Shown here: positions 24,691 to 33,675 of the stretch, in pieces
Numbering within the stretch: the stretch's first letter is position 1
How the letters are laid out: each line of letters opens with the position of its first letter
Assembly (NCBI GenBank): GCA_004558825.1
Contig: SFDB01000008.1
Coordinates: 18,782-82,781 of the forward strand
From: Clostridiales bacterium
GTDB taxonomy: Bacteria > Bacillota > Clostridia > Christensenellales > CAG-138
DNA: 64,000 nucleotides
Reading direction: 5' to 3'
The notes under the pieces: generated by a model
Database searches by the model: none
What the model was told of the DNA's origin: nothing
What the model saw: only the letters and a program-made list of their open reading frames with translations
Made by a program: the position numbers and the translations under genes

Positions 24691-26691
24691 TTATGCGCTA
24701 AGCACGAACCATACATACAGGTACGGCTTCTGCGTATCCTGATAAAGTCCGTTCGGTATACAGCAAATCCTGTAAGTCTTGCCGGCCTCTATCTCAGCGG
24801 CGCCCTCATAGCTGTTATAGTAGATGAAGTACGCTTCTCTGCCGCTCGCGAACGTCACCTTTGCGATAACATAGGGCTCGGCATTGATTATCTCGGAAAC
24901 GGTGCATTTTACGCTGTAATCCTGCTTGTGGTTCGGGCTGGAAACACACCTGTCATAATCAAGGCCCTGCGAGTTTTCGATGAACTCCTTATAGTCGGCG
25001 GGGCAGCGCTCAACGTGTACCGTCGTTGAGGAAACGGCGCCGTTGCACGTTGCGTTGACCGTGAGATCCTTAAAGCCGACCTCCGGAAGCTTGACCGTGA
25101 ACGAAAACGAACCGTCAGCCGCTACCGTTGCGGGCCCCGTAAGATCTCCGCCGACTACCTCGACGGTCGAGTTGGGAAGCGTCGTACCGTTTACCGTAAT
25201 CGTATCCGTCTTTGTACGAAGCTGCGTCGTCGTGATGGTTATGTTGCCCGTCTGTATCGTCGGATCGGGCTTTGTGGCTCCGCCCTGGCCGCTTGCGGTG
25301 CATAATACGGTTATGCTGCGTTTCGCTATCTGATATCCCGCCTTGCGAGCTTCTATAGTAACAGTCGTTTCGCCCGCCTGCGTAAGCTGAAGATCGTACT
25401 TGAACGCGCCCGTGTCATCAACCGGCACCTGAACGTCGTTTACAAATACGGCGGCGGTGTTGTTGTCTATCCTGCCCGTTACGGCTATCACATTTTGATC
25501 CGTCTCAAACGTGTCCGTGCTCGGGTTTTCGACCATAAGCGTCAGCGACGGGACGGCTATCGGAACATACGTTATTTCGACGCCCTTCTTTATGTCGGCG
25601 TCCGAAGTCTCGGGCGCTATCGCCTTCACTATAGACGCATCGCGCGTTATAAATTTCTCAAGACGTGTCTCAACGCCGTTCTTGTCTATTACCGTTATCG
25701 ACGGGACGACCTGTGCCACCGTGCCGTCAACGGGCTCAGTGGGCATCCATATCGCCTCCGGGATGCGCAGCGGAAGCTCGTTTCCCGACTTGACCGTCTC
25801 GTCCTGCTTGAGCGAACCGCACTCAAACCTTACCGTGGAACCGTTTTTCGCATATACCGTGAGCAGATATGCTCTGTCGCCGTTATCAAGCGTCGTCGTC
25901 TCTATCGTCGGGAGCTTTTCCTTCGACCCGAAAACGCCCGCAAGCGCGCCGCTCGTTATCAAAAGAACAATTCCGACTATGACCGCGACCGCAGCTACGC
26001 CTATTATTACCGCCTTGATGAGCGCACCATGGCCGCCCGAGCGCGATCTGCGGCGCTCAAAGCCGTTATCGTCGTCATCGTCGCCGTCATAGAAGTAGTC
26101 GTCGTCTATCGGGTCGGCGTATTTTATCTGTTTGGGCTTCTCAAACGAATGCTGCGCATCCTCGGACGGGCGGCGGTAGATATCGTCGTCCTCCTCAACG
26201 GGCGCATAGCGTGAAGCGTTCCCTTGCTGTGCATAAGTGCGAGCCGCCCTCGGTGCACGCTCCGCCTCGTAGCGGTCGTAACGCGGCCTGCGTTCGGCTT
26301 CCTCGCCGTATGTATCAGCCTCTTCGCCGCGCATACGCCCGTTTTCCGAACGATCATATGTGCGCGATACGCTGTTGCGCCTCTGGGCCGCTTGGCGCGG
26401 CGCGGCCTCCGGCGCGCGCGAATACGCCCCCGCCGTCGCATCGCTCCCCGAATAGCCGGACATTCTGTCCGCACTTCTGCGCGGCACATACGCCGTCACC
26501 TCGTCTTCTGAAACGCTGTCGGCGTTGAGCTCGGGCTTCGGCCAGCTCGGCGCATCCACAAAGCTCCATCTTCCGTTAGAGTCCGTGCGCTTGGGCTCCG
26601 GCCTTTCGGCAGGCTTTTCCAGCTCCTCCGCGCAGACCTTGCAGTATTCGAGATAATCCTCGTTTACAGCTCCGCACTTCTTGCATATCAT
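24691..26691 (-). CDS. Large zinc-ribbon membrane protein with Ig-like extracellular repeats
   Basis: A 666-residue single-pass protein. In order: zinc ribbon CKKCGAVNEDYLEYCKVC (residues 3-20), a long disordered charged region with Arg/Tyr/Ala-rich sequence and an acidic run (YDGDDDDDNG) to about residue 215, a membrane helix (AVIIGVAAVAVIVGIVLLI), then an extracellular part with repeated beta-sandwich units: VTGRIDNNTAAVFVNDVQVP and VNGTTLPNSTVEVVGG are typical of bacterial Ig-like/Big_9 repeats. The C-terminal 100 residues (NSQGLDYDRCVSSPNHK, YRICCIPNGLYQD) form a separate OB-like domain. Adhesion, sensing and wall binding are all possible. ATG 26691 follows GGGAGG by about 11 nt. Confidence 0.8.
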   Translation of the reverse strand: MICKKCGAVNEDYLEYCKVCAEELEKPAERPEPKRTDSNGRWSFVDAPSWPKPELNADSVSEDEVTAYVPRRSADRMSGYSGSDATAGAYSRAPEAAPRQAAQRRNSVSRTYDRSENGRMRGEEADTYGEEAERRPRYDRYEAERAPRAARTYAQQGNASRYAPVEEDDDIYRRPSEDAQHSFEKPKQIKYADPIDDDYFYDGDDDDDNGFERRRSRSGGHGALIKAVIIGVAAVAVIVGIVLLITSGALAGVFGSKEKLPTIETTTLDNGDRAYLLTVYAKNGSTVRFECGSLKQDETVKSGNELPLRIPEAIWMPTEPVDGTVAQVVPSITVIDKNGVETRLEKFITRDASIVKAIAPETSDADIKKGVEITYVPIAVPSLTLMVENPSTDTFETDQNVIAVTGRIDNNTAAVFVNDVQVPVDDTGAFKYDLQLTQAGETTVTIEARKAGYQIAKRSITVLCTASGQGGATKPDPTIQTGNITITTTQLRTKTDTITVNGTTLPNSTVEVVGGDLTGPATVAADGSFSFTVKLPEVGFKDLTVNATCNGAVSSTTVHVERCPADYKEFIENSQGLDYDRCVSSPNHKQDYSVKCTVSEIINAEPYVIAKVTFASGREAYFIYYNSYEGAAEIEAGKTYRICCIPNGLYQDTQKPYLYVWFVLSA

Positions 26692-26755
26692 GGTATGAGT
26701 TTCCTCCCTCATTAAATGCTGTTTGCAAATGACGCAATATGGTCATTTAAGTTTA

Positions 26756-26783
26756 ATTATAACAAATCGGCCGATGCTTGCAA
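26756..26783 (-). promoter_or_regulatory. Promoter of the zinc-ribbon/Ig-like gene
   Basis: On the minus strand TTGCAA (26778-26783) and TATAAT (26756-26761) are 16 nt apart, about 65 nt upstream of the ATG. On the plus strand in the same gap a TATAAT at 26901-26906 serves the nucleotidyltransferase gene, with a poor -35. Confidence 0.6.
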
Positions 26784-26945
26784 CCGAATAAAGCCATTTT
26801 TTATGAACTTTTCGTAAATGATGCCTGCGGGCGCACCGGCGCGCCGCACATTTGCCGTTCCGCAATGATTATGGCACTGGTAATCCGTGTAAATTGAATG
26901 TATAATAAATTAAACACAAAACTACGCATGGAGGCACTGTATTTT

Positions 26946-27857
26946 ATGAAGAAGCCGACGCTTGTAATTATGGCAGCGGGCATGGGCAGCCGCTACGGCG
27001 GTCTGAAGCAGATAGATCCTATGGATGAGTACGGCAACGTATTGATGGACTTTTCCGTATTCGATGCGGTAAGGGCAGGCTTTGAGGACGTCGTGTTCAT
27101 CATTAAGCACGCAATCGAGGATGATTTCAAGGCCGCTATCGGCGACAGGCTTTCAAAACATGTAAACGTTTCGTATGCATTTCAGGAGCTTTCGATGCTC
27201 CCCGACGGTTTCACCGTTCCCGAGGGGCGCGTAAAGCCATGGGGTACGGCGCACGCCGTGCTTTGCGCGAAGGACGTCATACATGGCCCATTTGCTGCGC
27301 TCAACGCGGACGATTTCTACGGCGCGGGCGCTTTCAAAGAGGTGTACGACTTCCTCACGACCGCCCATCCCGATAACGAGCATGCCATCGTCGGCTACAA
27401 GGTCACCGAGACGCTCACCGATTTCGGCAGCGTAAGCCGCGGCATCTGCGAAGTCAGGGACGGCTATCTTTCCGACATTCACGAGCGCACCAAGGTCGTG
27501 AAAACCGAGGACGGCGCCGCATACACGGAGGACGATGGCCAAACATACATACCCATACCCCGTGACGCGACGGTATCGATGAATTTCTGGGGCTTTAACG
27601 AGAGCTTTTTGGACGTGCTGTCGGAAAGCTTCCCTCGGTTCCTAAAGACCGCCATCGTTGAAAACCCGCTCAAATGCGAAGATTACCTCCCCGAAACAGT
27701 CCGCCGCGCACTCGGTCAGGGCGCAATACGAGTAAAGCTTCTCACATCACCCGACCGTTGGCACGGCGTCACGCATAAGGATGACAAGCCGCAGGTCGTG
27801 GCCGCCATAAAACGTCTCAAGGAGCAGGGCGTTTATCCCGAAAGGCTCTGGAAATGA
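26946..27857 (+). CDS. Sugar-phosphate nucleotidyltransferase-like protein
   Basis: A 303-residue protein with the NTP_transferase fold: VIMAAGMGSRYGGLKQID carries the nucleotide-binding G-x-G-S-R loop, followed by VVFIIKHAIEDDF, KPWGTAHAVLCAK and LNADDFYGAGAF, where the Asp pair should bind Mg. Such enzymes make NDP-sugars from sugar-1-phosphates, but this clade has no assigned sugar; a maltokinase or aminoglycoside-type partner is not nearby. ATG 26946 is at the family start; GGAGG is about 12 nt upstream and an earlier in-frame ATG (26928) overlaps it. The DUF3825 gene follows 22 nt later. Confidence 0.82.
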   Translation: MKKPTLVIMAAGMGSRYGGLKQIDPMDEYGNVLMDFSVFDAVRAGFEDVVFIIKHAIEDDFKAAIGDRLSKHVNVSYAFQELSMLPDGFTVPEGRVKPWGTAHAVLCAKDVIHGPFAALNADDFYGAGAFKEVYDFLTTAHPDNEHAIVGYKVTETLTDFGSVSRGICEVRDGYLSDIHERTKVVKTEDGAAYTEDDGQTYIPIPRDATVSMNFWGFNESFLDVLSESFPRFLKTAIVENPLKCEDYLPETVRRALGQGAIRVKLLTSPDRWHGVTHKDDKPQVVAAIKRLKEQGVYPERLWK

Positions 27858-27879
27858 ATGTTTTGAAAGCGAGAAAACG

Positions 27880-28623
27880 ATGAATCTGTTTCAATTTGCC
27901 CATTGCGCCGACTACGACGGAAAGATTGATTATCTGGCGTTTCTGTCGCCCGAGAAATGGAGTCACGGCCGACGCAATGACAATGACATATTAAAAAATT
28001 ACATCGCCCACACGTTCATGAAAGTCTACGATGAGCATAAGGTGCTGTTTTTGAGAAACTGCTGCCTTTTCAATACGGGACTTTTCACCAAATTCTATGA
28101 GGCGATATACGCCGTTTTCTCGCTAAACAGCGTACCGAACAGGCAAACATGGTTCCTCGACGGCTTCTATACGCAGTTCCAGCTCGCAGGGCTCGGCATA
28201 GACGAGTTCCCCAAGCGCGCCGATTACTTCGACAACCCCGAGGAGCTCGTATTTGACACGAATTGCGAAATAATACCGCAATACTCACATATTTTCAACG
28301 ACGAGGAAAACTTTTTCAGGATACCGCGCCCCGTGCGCGAAAGCCCGACCAAAACGATGCTGTTTGACGGCGCGATAAAGCGCGCAAAGCATATGGTCGA
28401 CGCAAATTATCGCGTTGCCGTACCGCAGTATTACAGAAACAGAATACAGCTTCTGATTCCAATATGTCTTATGGACGAGAATCTGCCCGATCTTGCGCTC
28501 GTTTTGAACAAAAACCCCGCCGGCAACCAATACCTGGGCCATACCTGCCTCACGCTGAGCATGGCGTACAACAATGCGCGCCTTATCGCCAAGCTCGATC
28601 CCGGCTGCTGGCTCGCGCCATGA
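27880..28623 (+). CDS. DUF3825 domain protein
   Basis: A 247-residue protein that is entirely a DUF3825 domain. Recognisable blocks are FLSPEKWSHG, ILKNYIAHTF, CLFNTGLFTKFYEAIYAVF, ADYFDNPEELVFDTN, the HI of QYSHIFND, RIPRPVRE, NYRVAVPQYYRNRIQLLIPICL and LTLSMAYNNARLIAKLD with a Trp-Leu end. Many DUF3825 proteins carry an extra cold-shock or OB domain and are suspected RNA-binding factors; none is fused here. Function unproven. It is coupled to the GNAT gene by a 4-nt overlap and follows the nucleotidyltransferase closely. Confidence 0.78.
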   Translation: MNLFQFAHCADYDGKIDYLAFLSPEKWSHGRRNDNDILKNYIAHTFMKVYDEHKVLFLRNCCLFNTGLFTKFYEAIYAVFSLNSVPNRQTWFLDGFYTQFQLAGLGIDEFPKRADYFDNPEELVFDTNCEIIPQYSHIFNDEENFFRIPRPVRESPTKTMLFDGAIKRAKHMVDANYRVAVPQYYRNRIQLLIPICLMDENLPDLALVLNKNPAGNQYLGHTCLTLSMAYNNARLIAKLDPGCWLAP

Positions 28624-29186
28624 CGGCCCTCATTAAAGACGCTTTCAGCGTCGCAAAAGCTGTTCCCGACGATATCGCGGGCATGATGGCCTGCGTCCGT
28701 GATGCGCAAAAATATCTCAGCCGCTGCGAAGTAGATCAGTGGCAGAACGGCTATCCGAACGAATCGGTAATACTCCGCGATATAGAGCTCGGCAACGCTT
28801 ATGTCGCCAAATCGCCGAACGGAAGGCTTGCTGGCATAATGGCCCTCGTATTCGGCGACGAACCGTCGTATGCGCATATATACGGCGGTGAATGGCGCTT
28901 TTCAGGCGAAAAGTACGCAACGCTTCATCGGCTTGCCGTCAGGGCGGAATTCAGGGGCGGCGGTCTCGCCTTTGCATTGCTTCGAGCGGCCCAGAGCGAG
29001 GCGGCGATTCGCGGCGTGTCGGTGCTGCGCGCCGATACGCACAGAGATAACATGACAATGCAGGGCTTTTTGCAAAAGCACGGTTTTGAGCGGCGCGGCG
29101 TAATATATCTCGCCGACGGAAGCGAAAGGCTCGCATTCGACACGCGCATAAATATGTCAACCGACGAAAAGGTGGATTATGATTAA
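28620..29186 (+). CDS. GNAT-family N-acetyltransferase
   Basis: A 188-residue acetyltransferase. After an N-terminal helix-strand unit (AVPDDIAGMMACVRDAQKYL) the acetyl-CoA core is seen: LHRLAVRAEFRGGGLAFALLRAA matches motif A (RxxGxG/A variant RGGGLA), and LRADTHRDNMTMQGFLQKHGFERRG is motif B with the usual NxxMxxxxxKxGF. Its substrate may be a small molecule or a protein. The ATG overlaps the DUF3825 stop (ATGA) and its end overlaps the next gene by 8 nt, so all are translated from one mRNA. Confidence 0.88.
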   Translation: MTALIKDAFSVAKAVPDDIAGMMACVRDAQKYLSRCEVDQWQNGYPNESVILRDIELGNAYVAKSPNGRLAGIMALVFGDEPSYAHIYGGEWRFSGEKYATLHRLAVRAEFRGGGLAFALLRAAQSEAAIRGVSVLRADTHRDNMTMQGFLQKHGFERRGVIYLADGSERLAFDTRINMSTDEKVDYD

Positions 29187-30069
29187 ACGCATTGCTTATA
29201 TATCGCTGTCGCTGCTTGCGGCGCTGTCCTTTATGTCGTGCAGCATATTTTTTGCTTCACCCGCTCCGAGCCCAACGCCCTACGCGTCGGAAACCGCCGA
29301 CCCAAGCGCCACGCCTTTTCCGACGCCGGAGCCGACGTCCACGCCTGTGCCAACGTTCGCGCCGATATGGCTCATGGGCGATGACACAGCCTCGGCGGAT
29401 CTCGACGGCGACGGCAGCGACGATACGGTGCTCATTGAAACAGCAAATGCCTTATGCCGCGTATCCGTAATAAACGCAGACGACACATTCGCCGCAGAGC
29501 TGCCATGCGGCGAATTTCTCAGCGCAGTGCTGTGCGACCTCGATAAGACCGACGCCTTTATCGAGCTGCTCATCAGTATGGCGTCGAACGACAAGCAAAC
29601 CACCATCGCCATGCGCTTTGACGGCGAACGAATCGCCTGTACAGAACCTATCGACGGCTATATGATCTCCGTCGGCAGCAACGACATAACGCTGCGCACA
29701 AAGGCAAGCATACTCGGCGTCTGGTGGTGCGACGTACCGTACCGCATTGACGCAAGCGTTTTCGCGCTCGAGCGCACACCCTACACAGACTGCGCAAGAA
29801 GCTTTTTTGATGAGGCCGAATTCAACCTTACCGCAAGGGATAATATAGCGGCCGCAGTTCTCAACGAAAACGGCGTTTATGTCGATGCGACAATCGCCCG
29901 CGGCGCAAAACTCAAGGTGTTTTCGTCCGACCTCACAAACTTCGTCATGCTCTATTCGAGAGACGGGCGGTATTTCAGGCTCGCATTCGAGGTAAACTCC
30001 GGCGGACTGCCCATGTTCGGCGGTAAGGACGGAGCGCAGCTCTTCGACGGCATAGCCGATGAAGAATAG
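29179..30069 (+). CDS. Lipoprotein with Pro/Thr linker
   Basis: A 296-residue lipoprotein: MIKRIAYISLSLLAALSFMSC gives a signal with lipobox Cys21. A Pro/Thr/Ala/Ser linker covers about residues 28-62. The folded part starts with ASADLDGDGSDDTVLIE, a calcium-binding-like Asp-rich loop as in FG-GAP/VCBS repeats, and continues as beta strands to the end. No catalytic motif seen. It overlaps the acetyltransferase stop by 8 nt. The same linker style occurs in the proteins at 642 and 44186, suggesting a common exported architecture. Confidence 0.78.
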   Translation: MIKRIAYISLSLLAALSFMSCSIFFASPAPSPTPYASETADPSATPFPTPEPTSTPVPTFAPIWLMGDDTASADLDGDGSDDTVLIETANALCRVSVINADDTFAAELPCGEFLSAVLCDLDKTDAFIELLISMASNDKQTTIAMRFDGERIACTEPIDGYMISVGSNDITLRTKASILGVWWCDVPYRIDASVFALERTPYTDCARSFFDEAEFNLTARDNIAAAVLNENGVYVDATIARGAKLKVFSSDLTNFVMLYSRDGRYFRLAFEVNSGGLPMFGGKDGAQLFDGIADEE

Positions 30070-30101
30070 CGCTTTATACATAATAATTTGGAGGTAACAT
30101 C

Positions 30102-30275
30102 ATGCACTCACCCAAAATAGGCACTTTTCTTATGTCGATGCTTCTTTTCCTGTTTGGGGCGCTTTTGGCGTTCAACGTACTCAAGATATCGTTTAACGTC
30201 AAATACCTCGATGAGGTTCTTATGTGCGGCGGATACGCGCTGCTTGCGCTTGGATGCATATTCAAGAAGCTGTAA
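30102..30275 (+). CDS. Two-helix small membrane protein (57 aa)
   Basis: A short gene: MHSPKIGTFLMSMLLFLFGA opens the first membrane helix, a linker with ISFNVKYLDEVLM follows, and a second helix (CGGYALLALGCIFKKL) ends the protein. A perfect GGAGG lies 7 nt before the ATG and 20 nt after the lipoprotein stop, which supports real translation. Function unknown; comparable to small membrane proteins at operon ends. A palindrome-rich tract follows at once. Confidence 0.7.
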   Translation: MHSPKIGTFLMSMLLFLFGALLAFNVLKISFNVKYLDEVLMCGGYALLALGCIFKKL

Positions 30276-30730
30276 GCTTTTTAAGACTCTTTACGGGGCT
30301 TCGCTTTTTCCCGGGGGCGCGGCTCGCGGCTGCCTGCGGCAGCCGCGCACGCAGTGCGCATGCGCCGAGCGCAGCTCGGCGCGCGAGCCGCGCCCCCGAC
30401 AAGCCAAAGCGTTGAGCTTCGGCTTGTCAAAAAGCTACGCACAAACTGCCGCTGCTTATGCAGCGGCAGTTTCAGCTTGTCGAGCAATCCCGTGGTTGTT
30501 AAGGGGCCACAGCCCCTTAGGTTAATTCCGGCTTTGACGACATGTGCGTCAAAACGGATGAAAACCCGGAGGTTTTCGTACTTTGCGGGTTTCGCCGCCC
30601 GAGAGCGAATGCGAGAGGCGAAACCCGTAAAAACTCGAAAAAGTGGCTAAACGCCACTTTTTCGACAGTCGCAACGGCCGCTGCTTGCGCAGCGGCCGTT
30701 TGCATCATGTTCCGCTATATATTACCTCTG
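30276..30730. repeat. Palindrome-rich tract between convergent genes, containing repeat copy A
   Basis: This 455-base gap holds no gene but at least eight hairpins. A branched palindrome spans 30312-30398: 17-bp outer stem and three inner stems of 7, 6 and 9 bp with 3-nt loops. Next are GACAAGCC (30398-30405 with 30421-30428), a 13-bp stem (30443-30455 with 30460-30472), then repeat copy A (30478-30670) and a 12-bp stem (30673-30684 with 30689-30700). Copy A is related to 59521-59722. Its last hairpin has a 13-bp stem with A-run and T-run (30635-30665) and could terminate in both directions. Confidence 0.85.
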
Positions 30731-31366
30731 TCAGCCGTTGCCGCCCGCAAACGGGTCTATCGTAGCTTCCGGCGATTCCTCGTCTCTCCCAATTCCCTTG
30801 CTGCCGCCGACTATCAAAAGCTCAAATTCGGAATCGGCAACAACCTTCCATGCGCCGTTCACTATCATAAGCTTTATAACCTCCGTGGAAGTCACAAGCG
30901 GCAGCTCCGGATCCTTGAATACGCTTTCCCAGAGCTCTATCGACCGCTTCGTCGTGATCCTGTTTGCCTCAAGCCTCGCAGCATTTATATACATCTGGTA
31001 CGCAAGGTTCAGGTTTATTGTTGTAAACTCTATATCGGCTACGGCGCTCTTACCATCCTCCGCTACCGACACGCTGTTAATCGTCACCTTATTGTTGGAA
31101 TACTGCGCACGCAGAAGCTTTATATACGCATCATCCTCGGGTATCTCCGAAAATACGCCGACGCCGTCTTCGCTGTCATGCCCGACTTGGTCGAAGAAAT
31201 ATTTCTCAATACCATTCTTGTCGACGTCCTTAAACGCCTTAAACGCAAGCTTTATTACATCCTCCGGGGAGTTGCCGTTAACATCGGCATTCTTTTTTGC
31301 GCCGCACGCCGCTGCGCAAAGAAGGATTATGCACGCCATAAGGACGGCTGTTGCTCTTTTAATCAT
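30731..31366 (-). CDS. Lipoprotein of unknown function
   Basis: A 211-residue lipoprotein with signal and lipobox MIKRATAVLMACIILLCAAAC. The mature part opens with a helix (SPEDVIKLAFKAFKDVDKNGIEKYF) and continues with curved beta strands (VTINSVSVAEDGKSAVADIEF, MIVNGAWKVVADSEF), the pattern of NTF2-like/DUF4878 lipoproteins. ATG 31366 is used because AAGGGAAG is about 8 nt upstream. It is 57 nt after ksgA on the same strand, possibly the last gene of yabE-ksgA. Confidence 0.78.
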   Translation of the reverse strand: MIKRATAVLMACIILLCAAACGAKKNADVNGNSPEDVIKLAFKAFKDVDKNGIEKYFFDQVGHDSEDGVGVFSEIPEDDAYIKLLRAQYSNNKVTINSVSVAEDGKSAVADIEFTTINLNLAYQMYINAARLEANRITTKRSIELWESVFKDPELPLVTSTEVIKLMIVNGAWKVVADSEFELLIVGGSKGIGRDEESPEATIDPFAGGNG

Positions 31367-31423
31367 TTCTATGCTTCCCTTCAAATCAAGTATAAATTAT
31401 GATACCCGCGACGGGCGCTTCTG

Positions 31424-32233
31424 TCAATCGCCTAATAGCTCCGCAAGACATATGAATTCCTCCGCAGAAAGCTCCTCGCCGCGCACCGAATGCTTAAACC
31501 CCATTAAGTCGAGCGCACCAATCACCTTATCCTTTTCGCGGCACGACGCAAGATTGTTCACGAGCGTTTTCCTTCTGTTAGCAAACGCAGCCGAGCATAT
31601 CTCGTCGAGAGCGCGCGGCAAAACAGTATGCCTGCTTTCAAGACGTATGACGGTTGAATCAACCGTCGGGCGCGGATAATAGCTCTCGGGCGACAGCTCC
31701 ATGAGCTTTTTCGCGTCATACGCCGCCTGCGAAAGCACTGTCAGCGGCCCGTATATCTTATCGGACGGCTTTGCAAAGAAACGCATCGCCGCCTCCTTTT
31801 GAAGCATAAGCGTCATTGATTCTATTGGCAGACCGCATCGCAGAAGCTTCATGGAAACGGGCGACGTAATATAATACGGAAGGTTGGCCGCGACATGCAC
31901 CTCGCCGCCGCCGAGCGCCTCACGAAGCTCACCTGTTCCAAGCTTCAAGAAATCCGCAAATATCAGGCGCACATTATCATAGCGCGCCATGTTGCCGCGC
32001 AGCACCGTTTCAAGCGACCTGTCTATCTCGACCGCAACGACGCGCTCCGCACGTTCCGCAAGCGCCGCAGTAAGCGTACCGAGCCCTGCGCCTATTTCAA
32101 GCACGGTTTTTCCGTCTATGCAGGCGCCGTCAACTATCGCCTCGAGCGCTGACGCATCCGCCAAAAAATTCTGTCCGAGCGCCTTGTTCGGATTATGTCC
32201 CGACGCCGCGAGCGTCGCCTTTGCGTCAATCAT
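31424..32233 (-). CDS. ksgA: 16S rRNA dimethyladenosine transferase
   Basis: KsgA (RsmA) dimethylates two adjacent adenosines in the 16S rRNA helix 45 late in 30S assembly. The 269-residue protein has GQNFLADASALEAIVDGA, SAM motif I VLEIGAGLGTLTAALAE, VAVEIDRSL, the catalytic NLPYYITSPV (NLPY) and LMLQKEAAMRFFAKP, with the helical C-terminal domain ending normally. It begins 5 nt after the yabE stop, with a poor ribosome site, so translation may be coupled. In Bacillus rnmV sits between yabE and ksgA; it is missing here. Confidence 0.95.
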   Translation of the reverse strand: MIDAKATLAASGHNPNKALGQNFLADASALEAIVDGACIDGKTVLEIGAGLGTLTAALAERAERVVAVEIDRSLETVLRGNMARYDNVRLIFADFLKLGTGELREALGGGEVHVAANLPYYITSPVSMKLLRCGLPIESMTLMLQKEAAMRFFAKPSDKIYGPLTVLSQAAYDAKKLMELSPESYYPRPTVDSTVIRLESRHTVLPRALDEICSAAFANRRKTLVNNLASCREKDKVIGALDLMGFKHSVRGEELSAEEFICLAELLGD

Positions 32234-32238
32234 GTTCT

Positions 32239-33519
32239 TTAGCGGCGAGGCACATACACGCTGCTCTTGAGTATGTAAATCTTGTATTTGCGCTTCCTTC
32301 CCCAGCGTCGCGCTTCGGATTCCGAATTGAAATACAGGTCTATCTGGTTTTTCGTTCCGTTTTCGTAATGCCTGAATGCACCCGTGTCGAGCGCCGTGCC
32401 GTAGCCGTATTTGGGAACGTATATTTTCGAATAATACGGTATTATCTTCGGATTAATCGCAATGGTTCCCAGGTTAGGCTTCGTTCCCCTCGAGGTTATG
32501 CCGTCTCCCGAATACGCCGTGCATTCAACATACATGACCTCAGCTATCATGTCGTCGGTCGGCGGCTCGCGGTACCTTCGCCATTCGCCCTTGAAATTCG
32601 TTTGGTAGCGTATCTTCGTGCCGACCCTTATGAGCTCGTCAACCGCAGGCGTAATCACCACCTGGTCTACGATTTCGCGCGATACCTCGCTGCCATCCTT
32701 GACGACTATGCGCTGCGTTATCTGCTTTTTGCCGTCCGAACCCTTTTGCTCGACAACGGTCTTGCCCTCGTACATCGTGTCGTCTTTAATCTCTACCTCG
32801 TCATAGTCAAGCGTCCTATAATCTACGTTGTATGATATCTCAACGTCGCTGTGAGTTATAAGCATACCCGAACGCACGTCCTCAAAGGGCTTGTTCGACA
32901 GCTCATCCATGACGTCGTATACTACGCCTGCCGAATCGAGTACGCTGCCAACCGTTCCTCCGACCGTCTTTATGACGGTGACGCTATCCTTTGACGCAAC
33001 CGCAACGGGAAACGCTCTCTTTACGCTTATCACCATGCCGTCCGTCAGGGGGTCGCCCGCGTCATGCGAAAGCTCGTCGCAGTCGCCCAGGCTCACATCG
33101 GCAAGCGCCATCATTTCGCCAACGTTCTCGACGTCACGCACCATGTACTCGCAAACATCTCCGTCCGCTTCGACCGTCACCTTTATACGCCCGTCGGGCA
33201 TCGTGAGCGCCCACACAAGCATACCGCCCGATGCAAGCATTATAACGAGCAGGGCTATGTCCACAGCAAGCACCGCTGCGTTTTTCACGCCTCCCCTGCC
33301 ATCGCCTTCGCGCCGCGCACGGCGGGCGGCGTTTCTGCCCGCTCGTTTTTGTTTTATGTCCGCTATGTCTTTTTTTACTTCGCTCAAAAAAGCCATCAGC
33401 TTGGTTTTTGCTTCGATGACCCACGAGCGGAGCCTCTCGAAAAAGCCCTTCAGCTTGTCAATCGCCCGCGCCGTCCTCTTTGCGGAAGCATTCATACTGC
33501 CGTTACTGTCGTTTTCCAT
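32239..33519 (-). CDS. yabE: YabE-like G5/3D-domain cell-wall protein
   Basis: A 426-residue membrane-anchored protein related to Bacillus YabE and resuscitation factors. A basic cytoplasmic part leads to one helix (LAVDIALLVIMLASGGMLVWAL, about residues 85-107). Then come DUF348 repeats (ICVEADG-like blocks with VGEMMALADVSL and VGSVLDSAGVVYDV), a G5 domain (YDEVEIKDDTMYEGKTVVEQ) and a C-terminal 3D domain: MYVECTAYSGDGITSRGTKP, GTIAINPKIIPYYSKIYVP and DTGAFRHYENGTKNQIDLYF carry the three Asp of the fold, likely a lytic transglycosylase. ATG 33519 follows GGAG at 5 nt. Confidence 0.92.
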   Translation of the reverse strand: MENDSNGSMNASAKRTARAIDKLKGFFERLRSWVIEAKTKLMAFLSEVKKDIADIKQKRAGRNAARRARREGDGRGGVKNAAVLAVDIALLVIMLASGGMLVWALTMPDGRIKVTVEADGDVCEYMVRDVENVGEMMALADVSLGDCDELSHDAGDPLTDGMVISVKRAFPVAVASKDSVTVIKTVGGTVGSVLDSAGVVYDVMDELSNKPFEDVRSGMLITHSDVEISYNVDYRTLDYDEVEIKDDTMYEGKTVVEQKGSDGKKQITQRIVVKDGSEVSREIVDQVVITPAVDELIRVGTKIRYQTNFKGEWRRYREPPTDDMIAEVMYVECTAYSGDGITSRGTKPNLGTIAINPKIIPYYSKIYVPKYGYGTALDTGAFRHYENGTKNQIDLYFNSESEARRWGRKRKYKIYILKSSVYVPRR

Positions 33520-33675
33520 AATTTCTCCGTTCTTATTCTGCCGTTCGAAAAAAGCAGCATGCGGCTGCGTTTTCAAATTTCTCGCGTTTTATCTTCCAAA
33601 GATTCCCGCGAATGCCTTCAATCCGATTCGGCATAAGAAGCGCCGCCTCTCAATACCGCATCTACTGACAGATTG

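Noticed and set aside
25495..26214. 240-codon plus-strand open frame
   Set aside because: Antisense of the zinc-ribbon/Ig-like protein; very Arg/Tyr-rich and without ribosome site.
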